Assembly (NCBI GenBank): GCA_016717305.1
Contig: JADKFY010000001.1
Location: 434,001 to 498,000 of the forward strand
Source of the DNA: Flavobacteriales bacterium
Lineage (GTDB): Bacteria > Bacteroidota > Bacteroidia > Flavobacteriales_F > PHOS-HE28
Direction: 5' to 3'
Length of the DNA: 64,000 bases
Within the stretch, counting starts at the first letter, position 1; each line of letters begins with the position of its first letter. The notes under the pieces are model-generated. The model made no database searches. It saw only the letters and a program-made list of their open reading frames with translations, and was not told the origin of the DNA. This document shows positions 1 to 7,514 of this stretch, piece by piece. Made by a program: the position numbers and the translations under genes.

Positions 1-2
1 CA

Positions 3-878
3 CCGAGCAGCTATGACCATGCGATATATCCGCTTACGAACGCACACGCTACGGTGAGTTGCGACCAATGCCACAACGGGAACTACAACAACACGCCGAA
101 CACGTGTGATGGTTGTCACATGACGGAGTACACAGGTGCAACGGATCCGAACCATGTTTCTGCGGGATTCCCGACCGATTGCGCGATCTGCCATGACCCA
201 ACGCTTTGGACCAATTCCACATTTGATCATAACGCGACCAACTTCCCATTGACCGGCTCGCATATGGGACCGAGTTGCGTGACCTGTCATAGCAATGGAT
301 ATCAAGGAACCCCAACGAATTGCGATGCTTGCCATATCGCGGATTACAATGGAACGACCAACCCGAACCACGTAACAGCTGGATTCCCAACGGATTGCGC
401 CGTTTGCCACGATGTAACCAATTGGGCCCCAGCTACGTATGATCATAATGCGACCAACTTCCCGCTTGTTGGGGCGCACGTAGGCGTGAGTTGTGTTTCC
501 TGCCATGCCAATGGATACACCGGCACACCGACGGACTGTAATGCCTGCCACATGCCGGACTACGACAGCGCCAATAACCCAAGCCATTCCTCGGCACTGT
601 TCCCAACGGACTGTACCATGTGCCATAATTCCAACGCTTGGGACCCATCCACTTTTAACCACGATGGAGACTACTTCCCGATCTACAGCGGCAGGCACGA
701 TGGTGAATGGAACACATGTGTTGAATGCCACACAGGTGGCAACTACTCTACCTTTGCGTGCATAAACTGCCACGAACACAATAACCAGAACCAGGTCAAC
801 AATGACCACAGTGGGGTGAACGGTTACACTTACACGAGTCAAGCTTGTCTAAACTGCCATCCTGATGGGAACAATTGA
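3..878 (+). CDS. multiheme c-type cytochrome, 5' end outside the window
   Basis: Open from the window edge in this frame, so the N-terminus and any signal peptide lie upstream. The visible part of about 291 residues has 12 CXXCH heme-binding motifs (for example CDQCH, CAICH, CVSCH, CLNCH) and no membrane segment. It is built from a 72-residue module with three CXXCH each, with the recurring motifs FPTDC, FDHN, FPLxGxH, ANGYxGTP and DY..xPNH; the extra His residues in FDH and GxH are plausible distal heme ligands. The C-terminal cap (FNHDGDYFPIYSGRH, GEWNTC, CINCHEHNN, CxNCHPxGN) is shared with the next gene, so the two are paralogs. The product is expected in the periplasm or on the cell surface, carrying electrons. 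Its stop lies just before the next gene, suggesting one transcript. The exact role is inferred, not shown. Confidence 0.9.
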   Translation, partial: PSSYDHAIYPLTNAHATVSCDQCHNGNYNNTPNTCDGCHMTEYTGATDPNHVSAGFPTDCAICHDPTLWTNSTFDHNATNFPLTGSHMGPSCVTCHSNGYQGTPTNCDACHIADYNGTTNPNHVTAGFPTDCAVCHDVTNWAPATYDHNATNFPLVGAHVGVSCVSCHANGYTGTPTDCNACHMPDYDSANNPSHSSALFPTDCTMCHNSNAWDPSTFNHDGDYFPIYSGRHDGEWNTCVECHTGGNYSTFACINCHEHNNQNQVNNDHSGVNGYTYTSQACLNCHPDGNN

Positions 879-927
879 GCATCGGAAATATGATCCGATC
901 CAACAACTGTGGGACGTAGCTCGGTTG

Positions 928-2592
928 ATGGGCCGTGCATGGATATTGGCCCTGTCCATCGCGCTTCCGTGCCAACTCATTGCCCAATCGCCGCATGGTG
1001 AACGGATGAAACTCGACTGTGCGGCTTGTCATGATCCGCAGGGATGGACCACGATGCGGAGTGACATGATATTCGACCACGGGACAACGGATTTTCCATT
1101 GGAAGGATCACACACTTCGATCAATTGTAAGCAGTGCCATAACTCGCTCGATTTTGATAAGTCACCGTCGAGTGATTGTATCTCGTGCCATACCGATGTG
1201 CACAACCAAAGCGTTGGCAACGATTGTGCACGCTGCCATACGCCACAGAATTGGTTGGTGAATACCATCCCGGAGATCCACGAGCAGAATGGATTTCCGT
1301 TGGTGGGTGTGCACATCGCCTTGAGCTGTGTGGATTGCCATAGCGCTGGCAACCCTCTTGTCTTCGCACGATTGGGCAATGATTGCATCAATTGCCACTT
1401 GGCCGATTTCCAAGCTGCAAAGGCACCGGATCATGTAGCGGCTGGTTATTCAATGGATTGCACCGAATGTCACGATCCATTCGGAACAGGCTGGAGCACG
1501 ACATCCGTGAACCATGATTTCTTCCCACTCGTCATGGGACATGCGATCAATGATTGCGCGCGCTGTCACACTACGGCCAACTTCTCAGATGCATCTCCGG
1601 AGTGTGTTTCCTGTCATCAACAGGATTACACGAGCACGGTTTCCCCATCGCATACCGCATCGGGCTTTTCGACGGATTGTGCGTCATGTCACAGCATAGC
1701 GGGCTGGGTCCCGGCGACCTTCGACCATAATAACACGGCATTCCCACTTCACGGAACGCACATCACCACGGCGTGCATCGAATGCCATGCAAATGGTTTC
1801 GCTGGAACACCCACGACATGTAACGCGTGCCATATGGATGATTACAACAGCACCACCGCGCCGAACCACTCGGCTTCGGGATTCCCGACGGATTGTGCGC
1901 AATGCCATGACGAAACGAATTGGGGTACTGCCAACTTTGATCATAATAATACGGCCTTCCCATTGCACGGAACCCATATCACTACTGCGTGTATCGAATG
2001 CCATGCGAACGGCTATGCTGGCACGCCTACGGCCTGCAATGCGTGCCATATGGATGATTACAACAGCACGACCGCTCCGAACCACGCCGCTTCAGGATTC
2101 CCGACGGATTGTGCGCAATGCCATGACGAAACGAATTGGGGCACTGCCACCTTCGACCATAACAATACGGCCTTCCCGTTGCATGGTGCACATACCACCA
2201 CCGCGTGCATCGAATGCCATGCCAACGGATATGCGGGTACGCCTACGAATTGCAGTGCTTGCCACATGGACGATTACAACAGTACCACGAATCCGAACCA
2301 TGCTTCAGCGCAATTCCCGATGGATTGCGCTCAATGCCATAACGAAACGGCATGGGACCCATCTACGTTCAACCACGATAGCCAGTACTTCCCGATCTAT
2401 AGCGGAAGGCATGAAGGGGAATGGAACACGTGTGCGGATTGCCACAACAGCCCCAACGACTACAGCCAATTCACATGCATCAATTGCCATGAACACAACA
2501 ATCAAGGTGATGTGGATGATGATCACAGCGAAGTGAACGGGTATACGTACAACAGCGCGGCATGCTTCAATTGCCACCCCAATGGAAATTGA
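928..2592 (+). CDS. 22-heme multiheme c-type cytochrome
   Basis: Encodes about 554 residues with 22 CXXCH motifs. I chose the ATG at 928 because the product then begins with a clean signal peptide (MGRAWILALSIALPCQLIAQ). An in-frame ATG at 865 overlaps the upstream stop and would add 21 residues before the hydrophobic stretch. The N-terminal third has irregularly spaced hemes (CAACH, CKQCH, CISCH, CARCH, CVDCH). The central part holds nearly identical 72-residue, three-heme modules, followed by the same cap as the upstream cytochrome. There is no transmembrane helix and no T9SS sorting domain. Heme attachment would need system II machinery such as the damaged ccsA gene at 7.5-10.4 kb. A barrel protein follows after 6 bp. 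Electron transfer across or at the outer membrane is likely; the acceptor is unknown. Confidence 0.93.
   Translation: MGRAWILALSIALPCQLIAQSPHGERMKLDCAACHDPQGWTTMRSDMIFDHGTTDFPLEGSHTSINCKQCHNSLDFDKSPSSDCISCHTDVHNQSVGNDCARCHTPQNWLVNTIPEIHEQNGFPLVGVHIALSCVDCHSAGNPLVFARLGNDCINCHLADFQAAKAPDHVAAGYSMDCTECHDPFGTGWSTTSVNHDFFPLVMGHAINDCARCHTTANFSDASPECVSCHQQDYTSTVSPSHTASGFSTDCASCHSIAGWVPATFDHNNTAFPLHGTHITTACIECHANGFAGTPTTCNACHMDDYNSTTAPNHSASGFPTDCAQCHDETNWGTANFDHNNTAFPLHGTHITTACIECHANGYAGTPTACNACHMDDYNSTTAPNHAASGFPTDCAQCHDETNWGTATFDHNNTAFPLHGAHTTTACIECHANGYAGTPTNCSACHMDDYNSTTNPNHASAQFPMDCAQCHNETAWDPSTFNHDSQYFPIYSGRHEGEWNTCADCHNSPNDYSQFTCINCHEHNNQGDVDDDHSEVNGYTYNSAACFNCHPNGN
1660..2330 (+). repeat. 216-bp tandem repeats encoding three-heme modules
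   Basis: The segment starting at gattgtgcg near 1675 recurs near 1891 and 2107, a period of 216 bp (72 codons). The copies at 1891 and 2107 are almost identical at the DNA level, so they arose by recent tandem duplication. The upstream cytochrome gene has the same 216-bp period (about 168 and 384), but its copies are more diverged. Confidence 0.85.
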
Positions 2593-2598
2593 ACTGGA

Positions 2599-4209
2599 AT
2601 GAAGTTGAGGGATCTGGCCATAGTGTTCTTTTATATGTTCTGCTCGATCAGTTCAGCGCAGGAGTTATTGCGCGGTGAAGTCACTTTCGTAACGGCGAAC
2701 AACGTTTATGTACACTTCGATAATACCAGCAATATTGCCATAGGCGATACACTCGATCTTGTGAAAGGTGCTGAGAACCTGCCGTGCATGGTGGTCACAA
2801 GTAAGTCGTCGATCTCCTGCGTGTGCAAGAACATCAATGGCTGTAGGATCGAAAAGGCCGATGTGGTCCAATTCAATTCTGAAGCTGTTGTTCCCGCTTT
2901 AGCAGCGGAACAGCCACCTGCCCTGTTGCAGCGCGATGACTCTATCACAACGGACAAGAACGATCGGAACAAGGAGCGGATCCGAGGTAGGATATCAGGC
3001 GCGACCTATAGCACGATCAATTCGAACCGTGGTGATGACCACCGCATGATGTATCGGTTCTCAATGAATGCGGACCATATAGGTAACTCGAAATTCAGCG
3101 CAGAGAGTTACATCAACTATCGAAAACTCTTCCCATCGAACGATCGATCATTCAACTACCGAACGAGCTACTTCAACGTGTACAATTTAGCTGTTCGTTA
3201 TGAGCCCGATTCCAATACGACCATCACATTGGGCAGAAAGATCAACAACAATGCATCCTCACTTGGTGCTATCGATGGTGTTCAAGCCGAGCGGTTTTTC
3301 GGGCCGTTCTACGCGGGTGCTATCGCTGGTTTTCGCCCGGATATCGCCACATTCGGGTTCAATGCGAACCTGTTCCAGTACGGTGGTTATCTCGGCTTCC
3401 AGGCAAATTCCGATAGGATCCGTTCGCGCACTACTGCTGGGTTGATGCAACAATCGAACGGCGGAGCAACGGACCGTCGATATACCTATTTCCAGCACAC
3501 CACCACGATCAATAACAACTTCAATATCTTTTCATCCGCCGAGCTGGATCTCTTCAATGAAGTGAATGGTAGCTCAGGTGGCGCGCGACTCACTAACTTG
3601 TTCGTTTCGTCGCGCTACCGCTTCGGAAAGAAAGTAGATCTGTTCGCATCGTTCGATTCGCGTAAACGCATCGTTTACTACGAAACCTATCGCACCGATG
3701 TGGAGAACATTCTGGAGGATGATCAGGCGCGGCAAGGCTTACGAGCGCGGTTGAATATCAAACCGATCAAGAACGTGTTCGTTGGAGTATCTGTTGGGAA
3801 GCGCTTCCAAAGCGATGGACAGAACAGTTCCATGAACTACAATGGTTTCCTCACATTCAATAAAATGCCGGCCATTGGAGGGCGTTGGAATTTCCAGTTC
3901 AATAGAAATCTATCCTCCTATCTTAGAAGTGATATCGCGTCCGTGCGATATTCCAAGTCCTTGTTGAACAATAAGCTAACGCTGAACCCTTATTTCCGAA
4001 TGCTCATGTACCGTTACGCCAGCAGAGGAGGATCGGATGCTGTGCCGCTAACCACCAACCAGCATTACTATGGTATGGACATGGCCTACAACCTGAGCCG
4101 AACACTTGTTGTGAGTTTGCTCGGAGAAATGTCCACGTTGAAGGACGAACGGAATTACAGGGTGAACTTCAGCATCATCAAACGATTCGACAGCAAGAAC
4201 AAAAAGTAA
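2599..4209 (+). CDS. outer-membrane beta-barrel protein linked to multiheme cytochromes
   Basis: 536 residues, starting 6 bp after the 22-heme cytochrome and 1 bp before the following lipoprotein, so clearly in the same operon. A signal peptide covers residues 1-21 (ends SISSAQ). Residues about 23-95 form a small beta-rich domain with a cluster of cysteines (CMVV, CVCKNINGC). After a polar linker, residues about 130-536 show alternating hydrophobic/aromatic strands typical of an outer-membrane barrel (YRFSMNADHIG, YFNVYNLAVRYEP, LFASFDSRKR, ending VNFSIIKRF). I do not recognise a named family. From its position it could be the porin partner of the cytochromes, by analogy with porin-cytochrome conduits (MtrAB type), but similarity to MtrB is not visible by eye. 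It could equally be an unrelated surface barrel. Confidence 0.8.
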   Translation: MKLRDLAIVFFYMFCSISSAQELLRGEVTFVTANNVYVHFDNTSNIAIGDTLDLVKGAENLPCMVVTSKSSISCVCKNINGCRIEKADVVQFNSEAVVPALAAEQPPALLQRDDSITTDKNDRNKERIRGRISGATYSTINSNRGDDHRMMYRFSMNADHIGNSKFSAESYINYRKLFPSNDRSFNYRTSYFNVYNLAVRYEPDSNTTITLGRKINNNASSLGAIDGVQAERFFGPFYAGAIAGFRPDIATFGFNANLFQYGGYLGFQANSDRIRSRTTAGLMQQSNGGATDRRYTYFQHTTTINNNFNIFSSAELDLFNEVNGSSGGARLTNLFVSSRYRFGKKVDLFASFDSRKRIVYYETYRTDVENILEDDQARQGLRARLNIKPIKNVFVGVSVGKRFQSDGQNSSMNYNGFLTFNKMPAIGGRWNFQFNRNLSSYLRSDIASVRYSKSLLNNKLTLNPYFRMLMYRYASRGGSDAVPLTTNQHYYGMDMAYNLSRTLVVSLLGEMSTLKDERNYRVNFSIIKRFDSKNKK

Positions 4210-4210
4210 C

Positions 4211-4990
4211 ATGAACAAGAACACCTTGCCACTAACGCTTTCCTTGCTCTTGTTCGCTGCGTGTGATAGTGGCCCGAAGACAATTCCGACCGACGGACCG
4301 GACCAACCTGAAGGTGGGAGCACGGGTGTTTTCTCCAATGATGGCAAGGCTCCTTCGCAAGCCGTTCCGAGTTCTTCATCCGGTATTGAACAGGACCTTC
4401 ATACGGTGGTTGCGCTTGAGGTTCTACCAACAGAGCGCTATGTGTATGTGCGCGTAAAAGAAGGTACCGATGAATTCTGGATCGCTTCGGATAAGACGGA
4501 AGTGATCGTCGGTCGTCCGTATTTCTATCGTGGTGGTTTGCTAAAGACGAATTTCCATAGCAATGAATACAACCGGGATTTTGATAAGCTCGTGTTGGTC
4601 ACGAAAGTCGTGCCTGCCGATCACGGAGAAGGAGGAATGAACGATGCGTCGCCTGCTATGATCGGCAACGGACAAGCGAAGTCAGCAGTACCTGTGAACG
4701 TTGCTGGTTCCGTGAAGATCGCAGACCTGATCGCGGATCCGAAGAAGTACGAAGGCAAGGCTATTCATATCAGTGGCACATGTACGAAGGTCAATCCGAA
4801 CATCATGGGACGCAACTGGGTCCACTTGAAAGATGGTTCCAAAGGCGATCCGGAGGTAGTGGCAACCACGGATGTTGTGGTTCCCGTCGGAGAGAAGGCA
4901 ACGATCGTGGGCACCGTGGTGCTCGACAAGGATTTCGGTGCTGGCTATCGTTACGCGATCCTTTTGGAAAGTGCGCAGCTTATAAAGTAG
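4211..4990 (+). CDS. lipoprotein with OB-fold-like domain, cytochrome operon
   Basis: 259 residues. A lipoprotein signal with lipobox LFAAC (residues 14-18) places it at a membrane surface. A low-complexity linker follows, then a region of about residues 60-115 (RYVYVRVKEGTDEFWIAS) resembling the small beta domains often found in cytochrome-associated proteins. The C-terminal 90 residues (VKIADLIADPKKYEGKAIHI through GYRYAILLESAQ) resemble a bacterial OB-fold domain with the usual KYEGKxIxxxGxCxKVN start and NWVHLKDG core. Similar OB-fold proteins often sit next to multiheme cytochromes in Bacteroidota (recalled, not searched). It is the last gene of the cytochrome operon and converges with the next gene. 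Its function is unknown; a role in assembling or anchoring the cytochromes is possible. Confidence 0.8.
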   Translation: MNKNTLPLTLSLLLFAACDSGPKTIPTDGPDQPEGGSTGVFSNDGKAPSQAVPSSSSGIEQDLHTVVALEVLPTERYVYVRVKEGTDEFWIASDKTEVIVGRPYFYRGGLLKTNFHSNEYNRDFDKLVLVTKVVPADHGEGGMNDASPAMIGNGQAKSAVPVNVAGSVKIADLIADPKKYEGKAIHISGTCTKVNPNIMGRNWVHLKDGSKGDPEVVATTDVVVPVGEKATIVGTVVLDKDFGAGYRYAILLESAQLIK

Positions 4991-5021
4991 CGCTTGGGTT
5001 CAGAAATTTCGGGAAGAACGA

Positions 5022-6847
5022 TCAGCGAACGATCAACGGAACGGTGTTCGATGGATGTTCCATCCGAACTACATACCATCCAGGCACTCGATTAACCAGT
5101 TCGACATCAATCGTATTGTCCAGGGTTCCAGGTCGCACGATGATAGGGACCTCCCGCCCCATCGCATCAAATATTCTTGGAGTATCCGAGGAATTAGCGT
5201 GGAGTGTGAAATGGCCATCATTAGGCTGTGGCCAAAGCATTGCATAGCGGTGTGCGTCAAACCACACGGCCTCAATTTCGGAGTACGAGGATGTACCATC
5301 GAGATCCACCTCGTTCAATCGATAGTAGCACATTCCGAATGGCGGTGACGGGTCGAGCATCGAATAGCTGTGTGATACCTGGCTCGTGCCAGCAGCATGG
5401 ATCGATCCGACCTCGGACCAATGGGATAGATCTGTTGAGCGCTCCACGGTAAAGTGGTCGCTTTGGATTTCAGTTGCCGTGATCCATTGCAGAAGTGCGT
5501 TGGGCCCGGATGCCTCTGCCGTGAAGGAGATGAGTTCGATCGGAAGAATGATCGGTTCGCAGTTGATCGTAGCCGAACCGAAGAAGTCCAAGGTCACATT
5601 GGCCGTGACATAGCTCCAGTTGCTCATGCAGATGATGTACTGCTGCCCTGCAATGACGTTCAGTTCCGGGCCGTAGTTCCCCGGATCGCCGCCAGGAGGG
5701 ATCGTATTCGCGAGTCCGGCTCCGCCCCAGGAAGCGGCATCCCAAACACAACGTACCGGGGGCAGCGTGTTGTTCGCGATCGCTGAACAGGTGTTGGGTC
5801 CTGTATACGGCCACATTGCCCAATCGTAAAAGCCGACCTGTTGTCCTCCAGCGCCGAAGGAGAAGCCCAAACTACCACTGGTTCCAATGGTGAAGACCAG
5901 CCAACTGCTGTTGAGTTCGCCAGCCAGCAAGCACCCATAGTCCGTGCCACCCCATGGCGACGGATTGATCCCGCCAAAGGCCGGGTTGCTGATCGAGCCT
6001 GGGGCAGGTATTTCATTCACACCTCCGAAACCGCTTGGTGTGATCGGAAAGGTGAACGGATCGCAGACGCACATCGCCGTGGGGCAATCGCCGCTGGGAT
6101 CACCTGTGTTCGCTGGAGTCGTGCAGGTTCCGCTGGATCCGGTGTTCCACGTGCAGGAGGCGCTGCCAATTGTGAACAACGCGGAATCCAACCCGCCGCT
6201 GGTCAGCGTACCGCTGTATAGGGTGGCGCCGCCGAAGTATTTCAATGTGTAGGTCGAACCGTTCCAGCCGTTTGAGGCGTCATCCATCAGATACAGGACA
6301 TAGCAACCATTGGCCAGGCAGATCGTATCGTTGAATGGTGCTCCTCCCCCTTGGATCACCGTGCCGTTCCACGAGAGGTCCCAGGAAACCTGCGCTGGTG
6401 CCGTGCCATTGGTCAATATGAACTGCAGGGTGGTCGTGCCAGCAGGGCAGGATGCCCCGATCACCACTGGATCACAGGGTTGGTTATCCCCTAGGACGAA
6501 CGCTGCTGTTCCGTGCGGACCGTTAGGGAGGTTCGTGTCGAAGTCGAAATCACCCGTCCAATCTTCAATGAACCAGTCGATGTCCTCCCAGCCATCAGAA
6601 CCACTGTCATACATCAGTAGGGTATAGCAGCCGTCCGGAAGGCAGATGTCCTGATCCCAGGGCGCGGCGCCTGATGCCCATGTGACACCGAACTGATCGA
6701 TCAGCTCCCAGGTGACGTCGGGTGCACCAACACCATCTGTAACGGTGATGGTGCACCCGACGTGCACTGGGCCTGGGCTTGTTGTGTGAAGCCGATCAGT
6801 GCCGCAAGGAGTGGCAACAGGAAAAGTAGGAGTGTATTGTGGCGCAT
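5022..6847 (-). CDS. T9SS type A sorted secreted protein, frameshifted after the signal peptide
   Basis: The signal peptide (MRHNTLLLFLLPLLAALIGF.., start 6847, ending QAQAQ) and the mature protein lie in different frames. Adding one base near 6755 (around gcccagtgc on the minus strand) joins them and makes the length divisible by three (about 608 residues). The mature part has two related domains of about 100 residues (DICLPDGCYTLLMYDSGSDG and TICLANGCYVLYLMDDASNG). These are followed by a Cys-rich middle region, a fibronectin-like segment (ELISFTAEA, ITATEIQSDHFTVERS, YYRLNEVDLDG) that commonly precedes sorting domains, and a C-terminal type A sorting domain (PQPNDGHFTL, GWYVVRME, VPLIVR). 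The product would be exported by T9SS. The frameshift is probably a sequence error. The ligand is unknown. Confidence 0.82.
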
Positions 6848-6959
6848 TAAGAAGTGCGATCGTTCGAGATGAATGGTGGCTTGGAGCGTCAAGGCTTCCA
6901 AGACAATGACCAAGGAGGAGATGCGCAGATCTCCTCAGCCCGCAAAGCGGGTCATACGA

Positions 6960-7334
6960 TCAGCTTGGGGGATGGAAGATGCCACGCAAAAGAAGCGCGG
7001 TCGGCAGGGTGGCGTCCATTGCGATAGTCATGGGTTCCGATGCAGGTGGAATAGTGATCACAGAATTCGTAAAAGCACCAATTACGAACTGTGGCAATGA
7101 ATGATGTGTGCCAAATGGCAACCGGGCATGGCGCTCAGGTTCGCTCCTTCCGTGGGCCGGATCCGTGTAATGCATGTATACGAAATCAACGAGACCTATT
7201 CCCGGATCGCGCAGTTTATGCTCGTTGTAATGGTCCGCTAGGTCGGAGACGCGGCCAAACTCCTCCACGCCACCTCCGAACAGGGAATCCAGCAACAGCT
7301 GTGCACACAGGACGATATTGAGCATGTCACGCAT
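6960..7334 (-). CDS. small conserved-looking hypothetical protein
   Basis: About 124 residues from ATG 7334; the open frame continues upstream to 7394. The N-terminus is moderately hydrophobic (MLNIVLCAQLLLDSLFGGG). The middle has a His-rich pattern (LADHYNEHKLRDPGIGLVDF, YMHYTDPAHG, LPFGTHH) that I recall from small Bacteroidota proteins near metal-handling or envelope genes. I cannot assign it to a named family. The C-terminal part is hydrophobic. It lies between ccsA and the secreted protein gene on the same strand but is not tightly packed with either. No promoter match was seen. Confidence 0.55.
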   Translation of the reverse strand: MRDMLNIVLCAQLLLDSLFGGGVEEFGRVSDLADHYNEHKLRDPGIGLVDFVYMHYTDPAHGRSEPERHARLPFGTHHSLPQFVIGAFTNSVITIPPASEPMTIAMDATLPTALLLRGIFHPPS

Positions 7335-7514
7335 TCCACCCGAAATTAATTCCAGGAACAGGAATTCGCAGTGACTTTTGTCACGAACCGACATGGGTCG
7401 ATAGGCGGCCCATGGAACGGTTATTCGGAGCGATAGATCACCGCAGTGCTGAGCGCTGCGCGAGGAACGGATCGACCTTCATACGCCACCTAAGGTCGAT
7501 CATGGGATAGGGCA

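Noticed and set aside
865..927. ATG at 865 as start of the 22-heme cytochrome
   Set aside because: It would place 21 mostly polar residues before the signal peptide; the ATG at 928 gives a normal one. Kept as an alternative.
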